Source: Chitinimonas sp. BJYL2 | GTDB lineage: Bacteria > Pseudomonadota > Gammaproteobacteria > Burkholderiales > Chitinimonadaceae | Length of the DNA: 64,000 bases | NCBI RefSeq assembly: GCF_027257935.1 | Contig: NZ_JANZKW010000003.1 | Span: 412,284 to 476,283 of the forward strand | Reading direction: 5' to 3' | Part shown: positions 17,470 through 25,415 of the stretch, one piece after another | Layout of the letters: every line of letters begins with the position of its first letter | How positions within the stretch are numbered: the first letter of the stretch is position 1 | The notes under the pieces: generated by a model | Databases searched by the model: none | What the model was told of the DNA's origin: nothing | What the model saw: the letters and a program-made list of their open reading frames with translations, nothing else | Made by a program: the position numbers and the translations under genes

Positions 17470-18279
17470 TCAGGGGAAGCGATAGCTGTAGGTGATCGAG
17501 ATATCCTGCTGCGGATCGTCGTCAGACAGGCCGCGCATCAGGTTGATACCCAGGCGCCCCGTTTCGCCCAGGGGCAGGTATCCCGACAGGCTGACACTGC
17601 GTGAAGACGGATAGCCGGGCGTGGCATTTTGCGACCACGCGTAGTCCATGCCCATGCCAAAGCCCTGGGGATTCTCATAACCGAGGTAGAGGTCGCTGTT
17701 CCAGACGTTGCGGGTGGTCTGGCCCGCCGGCTTGCCCAGCCAGCTGTAGCCGCTGCTCCAGCTCAACTGATAGGGCCCAAAGCCGCGGCTCAAGCTGGCA
17801 GACAGCGACCAGTCCGTCTTGCCGGTGGAGAAACCCTTCTCCTCACTACCCGTGGGCAGCTTCACCCCAGCGCGCCAATCCATACCCCAAGGGTCGTTCT
17901 CTTCCCCGAAACTGAAACTGCGTCCCAGATTTAGGTTGACGTCGCCCCAGCCGTTAACGCGTCCCAGCGCGCCATCCGGGCGCGGCCGCTGTACGGGCAC
18001 CCAGACCAGACGCTGGCCCACGCGCACGGCTTTGAAGCCCGTTCGTCCTGCAAGGGCCTGATCCACGCTGGCACGCTGCTGACGCCAGTTGCCGCTCGCA
18101 TCCACGCTCCAGTCGCTGCTGCGATAAGAGAAGCCCAGCGGAACGGACCATTCACGCACCAGTGGATCATCGTAGTCGCTGTAACCCCATCCACTTGTCA
18201 GCGTGAAGTCCGCCGCCAGCAAGGGTGGCGCCAGCGCGGCCAGCAAACAGGGCATCGTAAGGCGAATCATGGTGCGCAT
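17470..18279 (-). CDS. Probable outer-membrane beta-barrel protein
   Basis: This 269-aa protein has a signal peptide ending near LLAADFTL and then alternating amphipathic strands rich in Tyr, Trp, Ser and Gly (FTLTSGWGYSDYDD, YQLSWSSGYSWLGK, FGMGMDYAWSQN). It finishes with ISITYSYRFP, which resembles a barrel-closing beta signal with a near-terminal aromatic residue. I do not recognise a specific family; MetA-pathway/transporter-type barrels look similar. It is the first gene of a pair with the FecR-domain gene. Confidence 0.72.
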   Translation of the reverse strand: MRTMIRLTMPCLLAALAPPLLAADFTLTSGWGYSDYDDPLVREWSVPLGFSYRSSDWSVDASGNWRQQRASVDQALAGRTGFKAVRVGQRLVWVPVQRPRPDGALGRVNGWGDVNLNLGRSFSFGEENDPWGMDWRAGVKLPTGSEEKGFSTGKTDWSLSASLSRGFGPYQLSWSSGYSWLGKPAGQTTRNVWNSDLYLGYENPQGFGMGMDYAWSQNATPGYPSSRSVSLSGYLPLGETGRLGINLMRGLSDDDPQQDISITYSYRFP

Positions 18280-18421
18280 CTCCCGGGGGCACGTGACCTC
18301 ATTCTAGGTCTGATGTGGCGGTGCGCCAGTTTGTCGGGAGATCAGCGTGGCTGTGGCGGCATCTTCACCACAGTGTCGGTACAGGGTGCCGAGCCCGTGC
18401 TCAGGCACTAACATGGAATAT

Positions 18422-19165
18422 ATGCGCACCTTCCTGCATGCCTGCCTCTTGCTGATGATTGCCTTGGCTCCTTGGTCTGTCCGGGCGGCACCACTGCGGG
18501 TCAGCGCGTCGTCCGGCTGGGGTATGCCGATTGGCGAGGTGGATGCACAAGGGCATTTGAGCGGCGGCATCATGCATGAGCTGTATGGGGCCCTGGGACG
18601 GGAGATGAATGTGCCTGTGGTGGTACTGACCCTGCCGCGCAAGCGCATCGATAACGCCGTCATGCATGGCGAAGTCGATTTGCGCTGCTTCCTGAATCGT
18701 CGCTGGGTCGGCAATCCGGCAGATTACCGCTGGAGCGGCACACTCTTCACCGTGCAGGACGTGGTGGTGGCCCGCGCAGATACGCCTAGCCCGGCCAACC
18801 TGGCTGAGCTGCGCGGCAAGACGCTGGGCACGGTGCTTGGGTATGTATATCCGGACGCCTTGCAGGTGCAGCTGGGCAAGCAGATTGTCCGCGAGGATGC
18901 GCCCACGCCTGCGTTGGCCTTATCCAAGCTGCTGCTGGGCAGATCGGATTACGCCTTGGTCGATAGTCTGGTGCTGGCCTGGTATGCAAAACACCAGCGT
19001 GTCCGCTTTGCCGCAAACCCGCTGGTGGTGAATAGCTACGAGATTGAATGTGCGACGCCCATCCGCACGGGCCAGCCGGGGCAGGCAGCGCTGGCGGCGC
19101 TGGAACGCATGCGCAAACGCGGCGATATCGCGCAGATCCTGGCGCGTTATCAGTCGGCGCACTGA
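18422..19165 (+). CDS. Periplasmic solute-binding protein, family 3 type
   Basis: This 247-aa protein has a signal peptide (MRTFLHACLLLMIALAPWSVRA) followed by a type 3 solute-binding (PBPb) fold: LRVSASSGWGMPIGEVDAQG, MHGEVDLRCFLNRR, LRGKTLGTVLGYVYP, and LLLGRSDYALVDS. There are no permease or ATPase genes nearby, so this is more likely an orphan sensor-type or moonlighting binding protein than part of an importer. The start could also be the ATG at 18413. It is convergent with pilU, 24 bp apart. Confidence 0.82.
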   Translation: MRTFLHACLLLMIALAPWSVRAAPLRVSASSGWGMPIGEVDAQGHLSGGIMHELYGALGREMNVPVVVLTLPRKRIDNAVMHGEVDLRCFLNRRWVGNPADYRWSGTLFTVQDVVVARADTPSPANLAELRGKTLGTVLGYVYPDALQVQLGKQIVREDAPTPALALSKLLLGRSDYALVDSLVLAWYAKHQRVRFAANPLVVNSYEIECATPIRTGQPGQAALAALERMRKRGDIAQILARYQSAH

Positions 19166-19189
19166 GCCGCCAAAGGACGGGGTGCGCGT

Positions 19190-20326
19190 CTAGACGATAT
19201 CCAGGTGATCCAGCCCTGCCATGGCGTCCCGGTTCTTCGATTCCTTGGAGTCCAGCTTGATCTTCAGACGCAGGTCGTTGACCGAATCGGCGTTGCGTAG
19301 TGCGTCTTCGTAGCTGATACGACCTTCTTCGTAGATATCGAACAACGCCTGATCAAAGGTCTGCATGCCGAGTTCGCGGCTCTTGGACATGATGGTCTTG
19401 ATCTCGTGCACATCGCCTTTGAAGATCAGGTCGGAGATTAGCGGACTGTTGAGCATCACTTCTACCGCTGCCACCCGGCCCTTGCCAGAGCGATGCGGAA
19501 TCAGCCGTTGCGAGATGAATGCTTTGAGGTTCAGGCTCAAGTCCATCAGCAGCTGGGCACGGCGCTCTTCAGGGAAGAAGTTGATGATCCGGTCCAGCGC
19601 CTGGTTGGCCGAGTTGGCGTGCAGGGTGGCCATGCAAAGGTGACCGGTTTCGGCAAAGGCCACCGCGTAATCCATGGTTTCGCGGTCGCGGATTTCACCG
19701 ATCAGGATCACGTCGGGGGCTTGCCGCAGCGTGTTCTTGAGCGCGTTGTGCCAGTTATCGGTATCCACCCCGATTTCACGCTGGGTCACGATACAGTTCT
19801 TGTGTTCGTGTACGTATTCGACTGGGTCTTCAATCGTAATGATATGACCGTAGCTGTTCTCGTTCCGGAAGCCGATCATCGCTGCCAGCGAGGTCGACTT
19901 ACCTGAACCGGTACCGCCCACAAAGATCACCAGACCGCGCTTTGCCAGCGCCACATCCTTGAGCACCACCGGCAGGCCCAGATCATCGAACTTGGGGATG
20001 TCGGTCGTGATGGTCCGCAATACCAGACCAATCCGTCCTTGCTGCTGGAATGCGTTGCAGCGGAAGCGGCCGATACCGCCGGGGCTGATGGCGAAGTTGC
20101 ATTCCTTGGTGGCTTCAAATTCTTCAGCCTGCCGGTCATTCATCACCGCGCGGCACAGTTCCTTGGTGTGCTGCGAGCTGAGTGCCTGGCTGGATACCGG
20201 CGTGAGCTTGCCGTCGATTTTCATCGCGGGCGGAAAATCCGCGGTAATGAACAAGTCCGACGCATTCTTTTGCCGCATCAGTCGCAGCAGATCGTGCATG
20301 AACTTGGTGGCCTGTTCCTTTTCCAT
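19190..20326 (-). CDS. pilU: Type IV pilus retraction ATPase PilU
   Basis: This 378-aa hexameric ATPase is the accessory retraction motor of type IV pili. Motifs are Walker A GGTGSGKST, the Asp box TIEDPVEYVHEHKN, Walker B VILIGEIRDRETM and the His box ETGHLCMATLHANSA. Its length and longer C-terminus (DALRNADSVNDLRLKIKL) separate it from PilT. The start at 20326 has a GCAGGAG ribosome-binding site; an upstream TTG/ATG frame extension is rejected. It follows pilT by 161 bp. Confidence 0.95.
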   Translation of the reverse strand: MEKEQATKFMHDLLRLMRQKNASDLFITADFPPAMKIDGKLTPVSSQALSSQHTKELCRAVMNDRQAEEFEATKECNFAISPGGIGRFRCNAFQQQGRIGLVLRTITTDIPKFDDLGLPVVLKDVALAKRGLVIFVGGTGSGKSTSLAAMIGFRNENSYGHIITIEDPVEYVHEHKNCIVTQREIGVDTDNWHNALKNTLRQAPDVILIGEIRDRETMDYAVAFAETGHLCMATLHANSANQALDRIINFFPEERRAQLLMDLSLNLKAFISQRLIPHRSGKGRVAAVEVMLNSPLISDLIFKGDVHEIKTIMSKSRELGMQTFDQALFDIYEEGRISYEDALRNADSVNDLRLKIKLDSKESKNRDAMAGLDHLDIV

Positions 20327-20487
20327 GGTCTTACTCCTGCAATTCGATCTCACCGAGTCGAACTGGCAACGTGTGTCGTCGTGCGTTTAACTGGACCGAC
20401 GCCTGCTACAGGGCCAATCCAGCCACTGGCCGGCGTCGCTTTGGCGGTACGCCGTGACCTGGTGGTTCAAACAATGGTTGAGCGGAC

Positions 20488-21528
20488 TTACTTGAAGTTA
20501 TCCGGATTCATCGCCTTGCTGCGTGCCTCGGCATTGGTGATCAGGTTACGGCGCACCAGATCGGTCAGGCACTGATCCAGCGTCTGCATGCCGTGCTGCT
20601 GGCCGGTCTGGATCGTCGAGTACATCTGCGCGATCTTGTTCTCGCGGATCAGGTTACGGATGGCCGGGATCCCGATCATGATCTCGTGCGCTGCCACCCG
20701 GCCGTTGCCGTCCTTGGTCTTGAGCAGCGATTGTGAGATCACCGCACGCAAGGATTCTGACAGCATCGACCGGACCATTTCCTTTTCGGCTGCCGGGAAC
20801 ACGTCAACGATACGGTCAACCGTCTTGGCGGCGGACGAGGTGTGCAGCGTACCGAACACCAAGTGGCCGGTTTCGGCGGCGGTCAGCGCCAGGCGGATGG
20901 TTTCGAGGTCACGCATTTCGCCCACGAGGATGACGTCCGGGTCTTCCCGCAGTGCGGAACGCAGCGCGTTGGCAAACGACAGCGTCATCGGGCCGACTTC
21001 ACGCTGGTTGATCAGGCACTTTTTCGATTCATGCACGAATTCGATCGGGTCTTCCACCGTAAGGATGTGGCCGTACTCGTTTTCGTTGATGTAGTTGATG
21101 ATCGCCGCCAGCGTGGTCGATTTGCCCGAACCGGTAGGGCCGGTCACCAGCACGATGCCGCGCGGGGTCTCGGCGATTTCCTTGAATACCTTGGGGGCAT
21201 TCAGGTCTTCCAGGCTCAGCACTTTGGAGGGAATGGTACGGAATACGGCGCCGGCGCCGCGGTTCTGGTTAAAGGCGTTGACGCGGAAACGGGCAAGACC
21301 GGGAATCTCGAACGAGAAGTCACATTCCAGCGTTTCTTCATAGGTCTTGCGCTGGCCGTCGTTCATGATGTCGTACACCATGTCATGAACGTCTTTGTGT
21401 TCCATCGCCGGCAGGTTGATGCGGCGTACATCGCCGTGTACACGGATACACGGCGGCATGCCGGCCGAGAGGTGCAAGTCCGAGGCCTTGTTCTTGACCG
21501 AGAACGCCAGAAGTTCCGAGATTTCCAT
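20488..21528 (-). CDS. pilT: Type IV pilus retraction ATPase PilT
   Basis: This 346-aa motor drives pilus retraction, twitching motility and DNA uptake. It has Walker A GPTGSGKSTTLAA, the Asp box TVEDPIEFVHESKK, Walker B VILVGEMRDLETI, the His box GHLVFGTLHTSSA, and the PilT-specific C-terminal AIRNLIRENK segment, which matches the conserved AIRNLIRE motif needed for retraction. It diverges from yggS across 65 bp, an arrangement conserved in many proteobacteria. Confidence 0.97.
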   Translation of the reverse strand: MEISELLAFSVKNKASDLHLSAGMPPCIRVHGDVRRINLPAMEHKDVHDMVYDIMNDGQRKTYEETLECDFSFEIPGLARFRVNAFNQNRGAGAVFRTIPSKVLSLEDLNAPKVFKEIAETPRGIVLVTGPTGSGKSTTLAAIINYINENEYGHILTVEDPIEFVHESKKCLINQREVGPMTLSFANALRSALREDPDVILVGEMRDLETIRLALTAAETGHLVFGTLHTSSAAKTVDRIVDVFPAAEKEMVRSMLSESLRAVISQSLLKTKDGNGRVAAHEIMIGIPAIRNLIRENKIAQMYSTIQTGQQHGMQTLDQCLTDLVRRNLITNAEARSKAMNPDNFK

Positions 21529-21593
21529 TTATAATTCCCCGTTCAAAGCCGCATGCCAATTGGGTTTGCGGCACATTTTGCAAGGCATTATGG

Positions 21594-22310
21594 ATGGCGG
21601 ACTTCGAGAAATCCAGACAGCAGGTGCAAGCCCGCATCGATGCCGCGCTGCAGGCCGCTGGCCGCGCACCGGGCGAGTGTACGCTGCTTGCCGTCAGCAA
21701 GACATTTCCTGCTGAAACGGTAAGGGCTGCCTACGCGGCCGGGCAGCGCGCATTCGGCGAGAACTATGTGCAGGAGCTGGTCGACAAGACCGAAGCGCTG
21801 GCAGATCTCGCTGACTTGGAATGGCATTTCATCGGGCCGTTGCAAAGCAACAAGAGTCGCCCGGTGGCAGAGCGTGCCCATTGGGTGCATAGCGTTGATC
21901 GGCTGCGCATCGCCGAGCGGTTGTCGGCTCAGCGGCCGGTGGCCATGCCGCCATTGAATGTCTGCATTCAGGTGAATGTGTCGGGCGAAGCCAGCAAGTC
22001 CGGCTGCGACCCGGCCGAGGCGCTGCCGCTGGCATTGGCGGTGGCCAAGCTTCCCGGGCTGCGGCTGCGCGGCCTGATGTGCATTCCCGCCGCGGATGCC
22101 GCCGAGCCGGTCTTGCGTCAGCAGTTCGGATTGCTGCGTCAGCTGCGCCACGAAATCACCCAGGCCGGCCTTGTGCCTGATACCTTGTCGATGGGCATGT
22201 CGGCCGACCTGGCCCAGGCCATTGCCGAAGGATCCACTTTGGTGCGCGTGGGTACCGCCCTGTTTGGCGCCCGCCAGACACCGCTTGCACCGCTGGAGAA
22301 TCAGGCTTGA
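21594..22310 (+). CDS. yggS: PLP homeostasis protein YggS/PLPBP
   Basis: This 238-aa single-domain TIM barrel binds pyridoxal phosphate through the Lys in LLAVSKTFP (about residue 36) and buffers cellular PLP. GENYVQE, the WHFIGPLQSNK signature and the SMGMSADL phosphate-binding loop are all present. It opens the yggS-(membrane protein)-proC-yggT-yggU cluster. The link to PLP and proline genes is conserved across bacteria. Confidence 0.95.
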   Translation: MADFEKSRQQVQARIDAALQAAGRAPGECTLLAVSKTFPAETVRAAYAAGQRAFGENYVQELVDKTEALADLADLEWHFIGPLQSNKSRPVAERAHWVHSVDRLRIAERLSAQRPVAMPPLNVCIQVNVSGEASKSGCDPAEALPLALAVAKLPGLRLRGLMCIPAADAAEPVLRQQFGLLRQLRHEITQAGLVPDTLSMGMSADLAQAIAEGSTLVRVGTALFGARQTPLAPLENQA

Positions 22311-22903
22311 GCACAACGCACACACCGGCAACGCTGGCCGAACTCGCTCGCTGGCTGCGCGTGGAAGAAGGCGATAGCCGAGACCGGCTGGAGCTGGCTT
22401 CCGCATGGCAGCGCATGCCCGACGGTTCGCCGTACCGGCTCAAGCTTCAGTTTGCTGCAGGGATAGTGCTGGCCATCCTGCTATTGCTGTTCACCGTGGG
22501 CCTGTTGAGCGAGTCACCCATGGCCTTGGCCATTGCGTTGATGGGCGGACTGCTGGCAGCCGGCGTGTTCTGGTATGTGCGCGCATGGTTCTGGCGCTCG
22601 GTACTGGAGCTGGATGCCCGCCACCTGTCGCTCACCTACTGCGGCTGGGGCGCGCCAGTGTCCACCATCTTGCTGCTCGAACAGATTGATCGACTGAGCT
22701 ATGCGCTGCACGAAGGCCGCCTGGCCTCGCTGCAGCTTGAACACCGTGATGGTGAGTTGATACTGCCGTTCTCGGGTCAGCGCGAACTCGACAAACTCTA
22801 CTTCAACCTGCTCCGGCACTTGCTTCTCAAGCGCCGTCCAGCCATCACCATCGGGGAGTCCGCACCAATGCACGCCCCGGCTACGGAAAGTGAATCCCCA
22901 TGA
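22307..22903 (+). CDS. Membrane protein of unknown function
   Basis: This 198-aa protein has two central membrane helices (about residues 48-69 and 72-92: LAILLLLFTVGLLSE, AIALMGGLLAAGVFWYVRAW), a cytoplasmic N-terminal part and a C-terminal part (WGAPVSTILLLEQIDRLSY, LQLEHRDGELILPFSGQREL) that resembles PH-like or YcxB-like domains. The start is a TTG overlapping the stop of yggS (TTGA), and its own stop overlaps proC (ATGA), so it is firmly embedded in the operon and translationally coupled. I do not recognise a named family. Confidence 0.75.
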   Translation: MSTTHTPATLAELARWLRVEEGDSRDRLELASAWQRMPDGSPYRLKLQFAAGIVLAILLLLFTVGLLSESPMALAIALMGGLLAAGVFWYVRAWFWRSVLELDARHLSLTYCGWGAPVSTILLLEQIDRLSYALHEGRLASLQLEHRDGELILPFSGQRELDKLYFNLLRHLLLKRRPAITIGESAPMHAPATESESP

Positions 22904-23706
22904 AAATCGTCTTTATCGGTGGTGGCAATATGGCGACCGCCATGCTGGGCGGCCTCTTGCAGCAGGGCTACGCCGCAAACGACTTGTATGTGGTTGAGCC
23001 CGATGCGGGCAAGCGTGCCCAGCTTGCCAGCGAATTCGGGGTGACGACCCTTGCAGCGGACGTGCCGCTGCCGGCGACGGACGTGGCCATACTGGCCGTG
23101 AAGCCGCAGCAGTTGGCCGAGGTGGCCCGCAATCAGGCCGGGGCGCTGGCGGGGCGGCTCGTGATCAGCATCGCTGCCGGCATCCGTATGGCGGATCTTG
23201 ATCGCTGGCTGGGTGGCCGGGCGAGACTGGTCCGGGTAATGCCGAACACGCCGGCTCTGGTACGTGCGGGCGTCAGCGGAGCCTGGCTGGGCCCTCAGGC
23301 CGACATTGCCGATCGGGAAGTTGCCAGCCGCATCCTTCAGAGCGTAGGGCAGGTGGTCTGGGTAGAGCAGGAGCAGCAGATTGATGCCATTACTGCCATC
23401 TCGGGTTCCGGCCCTGCCTATGTATTCCATTTCATGGAGTCGCTGGTAGCTGCAGCCCGCGAACTGGGCTTTGATGCGACAACTGCCCGCCAGCTCGCCT
23501 ATGGCACCTTCGATGGCGCCATCAAACTGGCCATGGCCAGCGATGACGAAGTGGGAACGTTGCGCGAGAAGGTCACCTCCAAAGGTGGCACGACGGCAGC
23601 TGCGCTGGCCCGCATGAACGAAGCCGGTGTGCAGGCCGGCATTGTGGCGGGCGCCCATGCTGCCTGCGCCCGTGCTGCCGAACTTGCCGATGAACTGGGC
23701 AAGTAA
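22900..23706 (+). CDS. proC: Pyrroline-5-carboxylate reductase
   Basis: This 268-aa enzyme makes proline from pyrroline-5-carboxylate using NAD(P)H. Evidence is the Rossmann start FIGGGNMATAMLGGL, the VKPQQ segment, RVMPNTPALV and the C-terminal family signature SGSGPAYVFHFMESL and KVTSKGGTTAAAL. Length is typical. The ATGA overlap with the preceding membrane gene implies coupled translation. Confidence 0.97.
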   Translation: MKIVFIGGGNMATAMLGGLLQQGYAANDLYVVEPDAGKRAQLASEFGVTTLAADVPLPATDVAILAVKPQQLAEVARNQAGALAGRLVISIAAGIRMADLDRWLGGRARLVRVMPNTPALVRAGVSGAWLGPQADIADREVASRILQSVGQVVWVEQEQQIDAITAISGSGPAYVFHFMESLVAAARELGFDATTARQLAYGTFDGAIKLAMASDDEVGTLREKVTSKGGTTAAALARMNEAGVQAGIVAGAHAACARAAELADELGK

Positions 23707-23741
23707 CTTTCCTAACCGGCCTGACTGCTGGAGACAAACCG

Positions 23742-24329
23742 ATGCTGTATGAGCCGCTGGCCTTCCTGATCAAGAACCTGGTGGGCTTTTTCCTGCTCAA
23801 CCTGTTGCTGCGTTTTTACCTGCAGGTAGCCCGTGCACCGTTTGGCAATCCGCTGGCGCAGTTCACGGTCAAGCTGACCAATTTCATTGTCTTGCCGGCA
23901 CGGCGGCTGATTCCCAGTGCTGGGACTTACGACACCGCCACCTTGCTGCTGGCGTGGCTGGGCGCCTTGTTGATGCATGTGTTGTTGCTGCTGATCTCGC
24001 CGTGGCCAGTCAATCTATGGAGTCCGACCGCCGGTATCGGGCTCTCCATGCTGGCCGTGCTTGAACTGTTCAAACTCACGCTGTATCTGTTGTTCGGTGC
24101 GGTGTTGGTGCACGCGATCATGAGCTGGGTGAATCCCTACAACCCGCTGGCTCCCTTGCTGGATGCGCTCACGCGCCCATTTCTGGCGCCGTTGCGGCGG
24201 ATGATTCCGCTGATTGGCGGCATCGACCTGAGTCCGCTGGTGCTTATCCTGTTCCTGCAGATGTTGCTGAACTTTGCCGTGGCACCGCTGGAAATGCAGC
24301 TGATGGCCTTCATCGTGCAGGCGGCATGA
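23742..24329 (+). CDS. yggT: YggT family membrane protein
   Basis: This 195-aa protein has two copies of the YggT unit: the first near LLNLLLRFYLQVARAPFGNPLAQFTVKL and PARRLIPS, the second near VLVHAIMSWVNPYNP and TRPFLAPLRRMIPLIGGIDLSPL. About five membrane helices are predicted. The family is linked to osmotic-shock resistance and, in Gram-positives, to division; its exact role here is unknown. The stop overlaps the yggU start (ATGA). Confidence 0.92.
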   Translation: MLYEPLAFLIKNLVGFFLLNLLLRFYLQVARAPFGNPLAQFTVKLTNFIVLPARRLIPSAGTYDTATLLLAWLGALLMHVLLLLISPWPVNLWSPTAGIGLSMLAVLELFKLTLYLLFGAVLVHAIMSWVNPYNPLAPLLDALTRPFLAPLRRMIPLIGGIDLSPLVLILFLQMLLNFAVAPLEMQLMAFIVQAA

Positions 24330-24619
24330 CGCACAACTGGGCGCGACAGGACGGCGGCGCCTGGGTGCTGAGCCTGTACTTGCAACCCGGCGCCAAAAAG
24401 ACGGAAGTTGCCGGGCTGCATGATGGCGCGCTCAAGCTAAGGTTGGCGGCACCCCCGGTGGAGGGCAGGGCCAACAAGGCGCTGATTGCCTGGCTGGCCG
24501 ACTGGTTTGATGTGCCGCGCAACGCGGTGGTGCTGGAAAACGGTGAACTCTCGCGCCACAAACGGGTCAGGATCAACGGCAGCGCGCGGCACCCCGACGC
24601 GCTGCTGGCGGAAGCGTGA
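24326..24619 (+). CDS. yggU: DUF167 (YggU) family protein
   Basis: This 97-aa protein shows the DUF167 pattern: LYLQPGAKKTEVAGLHDGALKLRL, APPVEGRANKALIAWLADWF, and a basic strand RHKRVRI. Function is unknown in the family. It is the last gene of the yggS operon; its stop codon abuts the stop of fxsA on the opposite strand in a shared TGATCA palindrome, leaving no room for a terminator between them. Confidence 0.92.
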   Translation: MTHNWARQDGGAWVLSLYLQPGAKKTEVAGLHDGALKLRLAAPPVEGRANKALIAWLADWFDVPRNAVVLENGELSRHKRVRINGSARHPDALLAEA

Positions 24620-25081
24620 TCAGCGCGGGTCCTTGCCTGGCGGCAACGCGCCGGCAATCTCGTCCACGCGGCTGAATTCGCCCTCAAAAACACCATCGTT
24701 GGCCGGCCGGGATGCACCCATACCCGCCATGCCGGGCATGGCGAAGCCCTTGGGGCTGGGCCAGACGGGCAGAATCAGGATCAAACCGAGTACATCACTG
24801 ACCGGGCCGGGGAACACGAACAGCAGGGCAGCCACCAAGGTGCGCGCCACCCAGAACAGCCGGCGTATCGGTACTTCGCCGGACTTGATACTGTCGACCA
24901 CTGCCCAGGCCGTGGCGGCGCGCCAGCTCTTGAGTACCAGTAATCCTGCCACGCCGCTGAGCGCCAGCCACACCAGCATCCACCAGCCTATCCACTGCGA
25001 TAACGTGATGATGGCCAGCAGCTCGGCCAGCGGTAGCAGCAATAATCCAAGGCCCACAAAGGGCAAGAGTTTTCTGAACAT
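24620..25081 (-). CDS. fxsA: FxsA family membrane protein
   Basis: This 153-aa FxsA-like protein has the conserved N-terminal membrane part (FRKLLPFVGLGLLLLPLAEL, then ITLSQWIGWWMLVWLALSGVAGLLVL) and the PGPVSDVLGLILILP helix, with a variable polar C-terminus. In Escherichia coli FxsA affects F-plasmid exclusion of phage T7; the ancestral function is unknown. The start ATG at 25081 overlaps the cutA start on the opposite strand within a CATG tetranucleotide. Confidence 0.92.
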   Translation of the reverse strand: MFRKLLPFVGLGLLLLPLAELLAIITLSQWIGWWMLVWLALSGVAGLLVLKSWRAATAWAVVDSIKSGEVPIRRLFWVARTLVAALLFVFPGPVSDVLGLILILPVWPSPKGFAMPGMAGMGASRPANDGVFEGEFSRVDEIAGALPPGKDPR

Positions 25082-25415
25082 GAGTGAACAAGATTCCGTT
25101 CTGGTGGTACTGTGCACCGCCCCCGATGAAGGGGTGGCCGAACAATTGGCCGGCGCGCTCATCGAACGCCGGCTCGCTGCCTGTGTCAATCTACTCGCGC
25201 CTGCCCGCTCCCTGTATCGCTGGGAAGGCAAGCTTGAGCACGCTACCGAGATTCCGATGTTGATCAAGACCACGCACCGTGCCTACCCGGCACTGGAAAA
25301 CGCGATCCGCGAACTGCATCCTTACCAGCTTCCCGAGCTGCTGGTACTTCCTGTGACACAAGGTTTGCCAGCTTATCTGGACTGGGTACGCGCCGAAACC
25401 GGGAGTGCAGCATGA
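25080..25415 (+). CDS. cutA: Divalent cation tolerance protein CutA
   Basis: This 111-aa trimeric protein has the CutA1 features VVLCTAPDEGVAEQLAGALIERRLAACVNL, SLYRWEGKLEHATEIPMLIKT, and ELHPYQLPELLVLPV. It is linked to copper tolerance and, as here, is commonly next to dsbD. The start overlaps the divergent fxsA start; the ribosome-binding site (CAAGAG) is weak. Its stop overlaps the dsbD start (ATGA). Confidence 0.95.
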   Translation: MSEQDSVLVVLCTAPDEGVAEQLAGALIERRLAACVNLLAPARSLYRWEGKLEHATEIPMLIKTTHRAYPALENAIRELHPYQLPELLVLPVTQGLPAYLDWVRAETGSAA

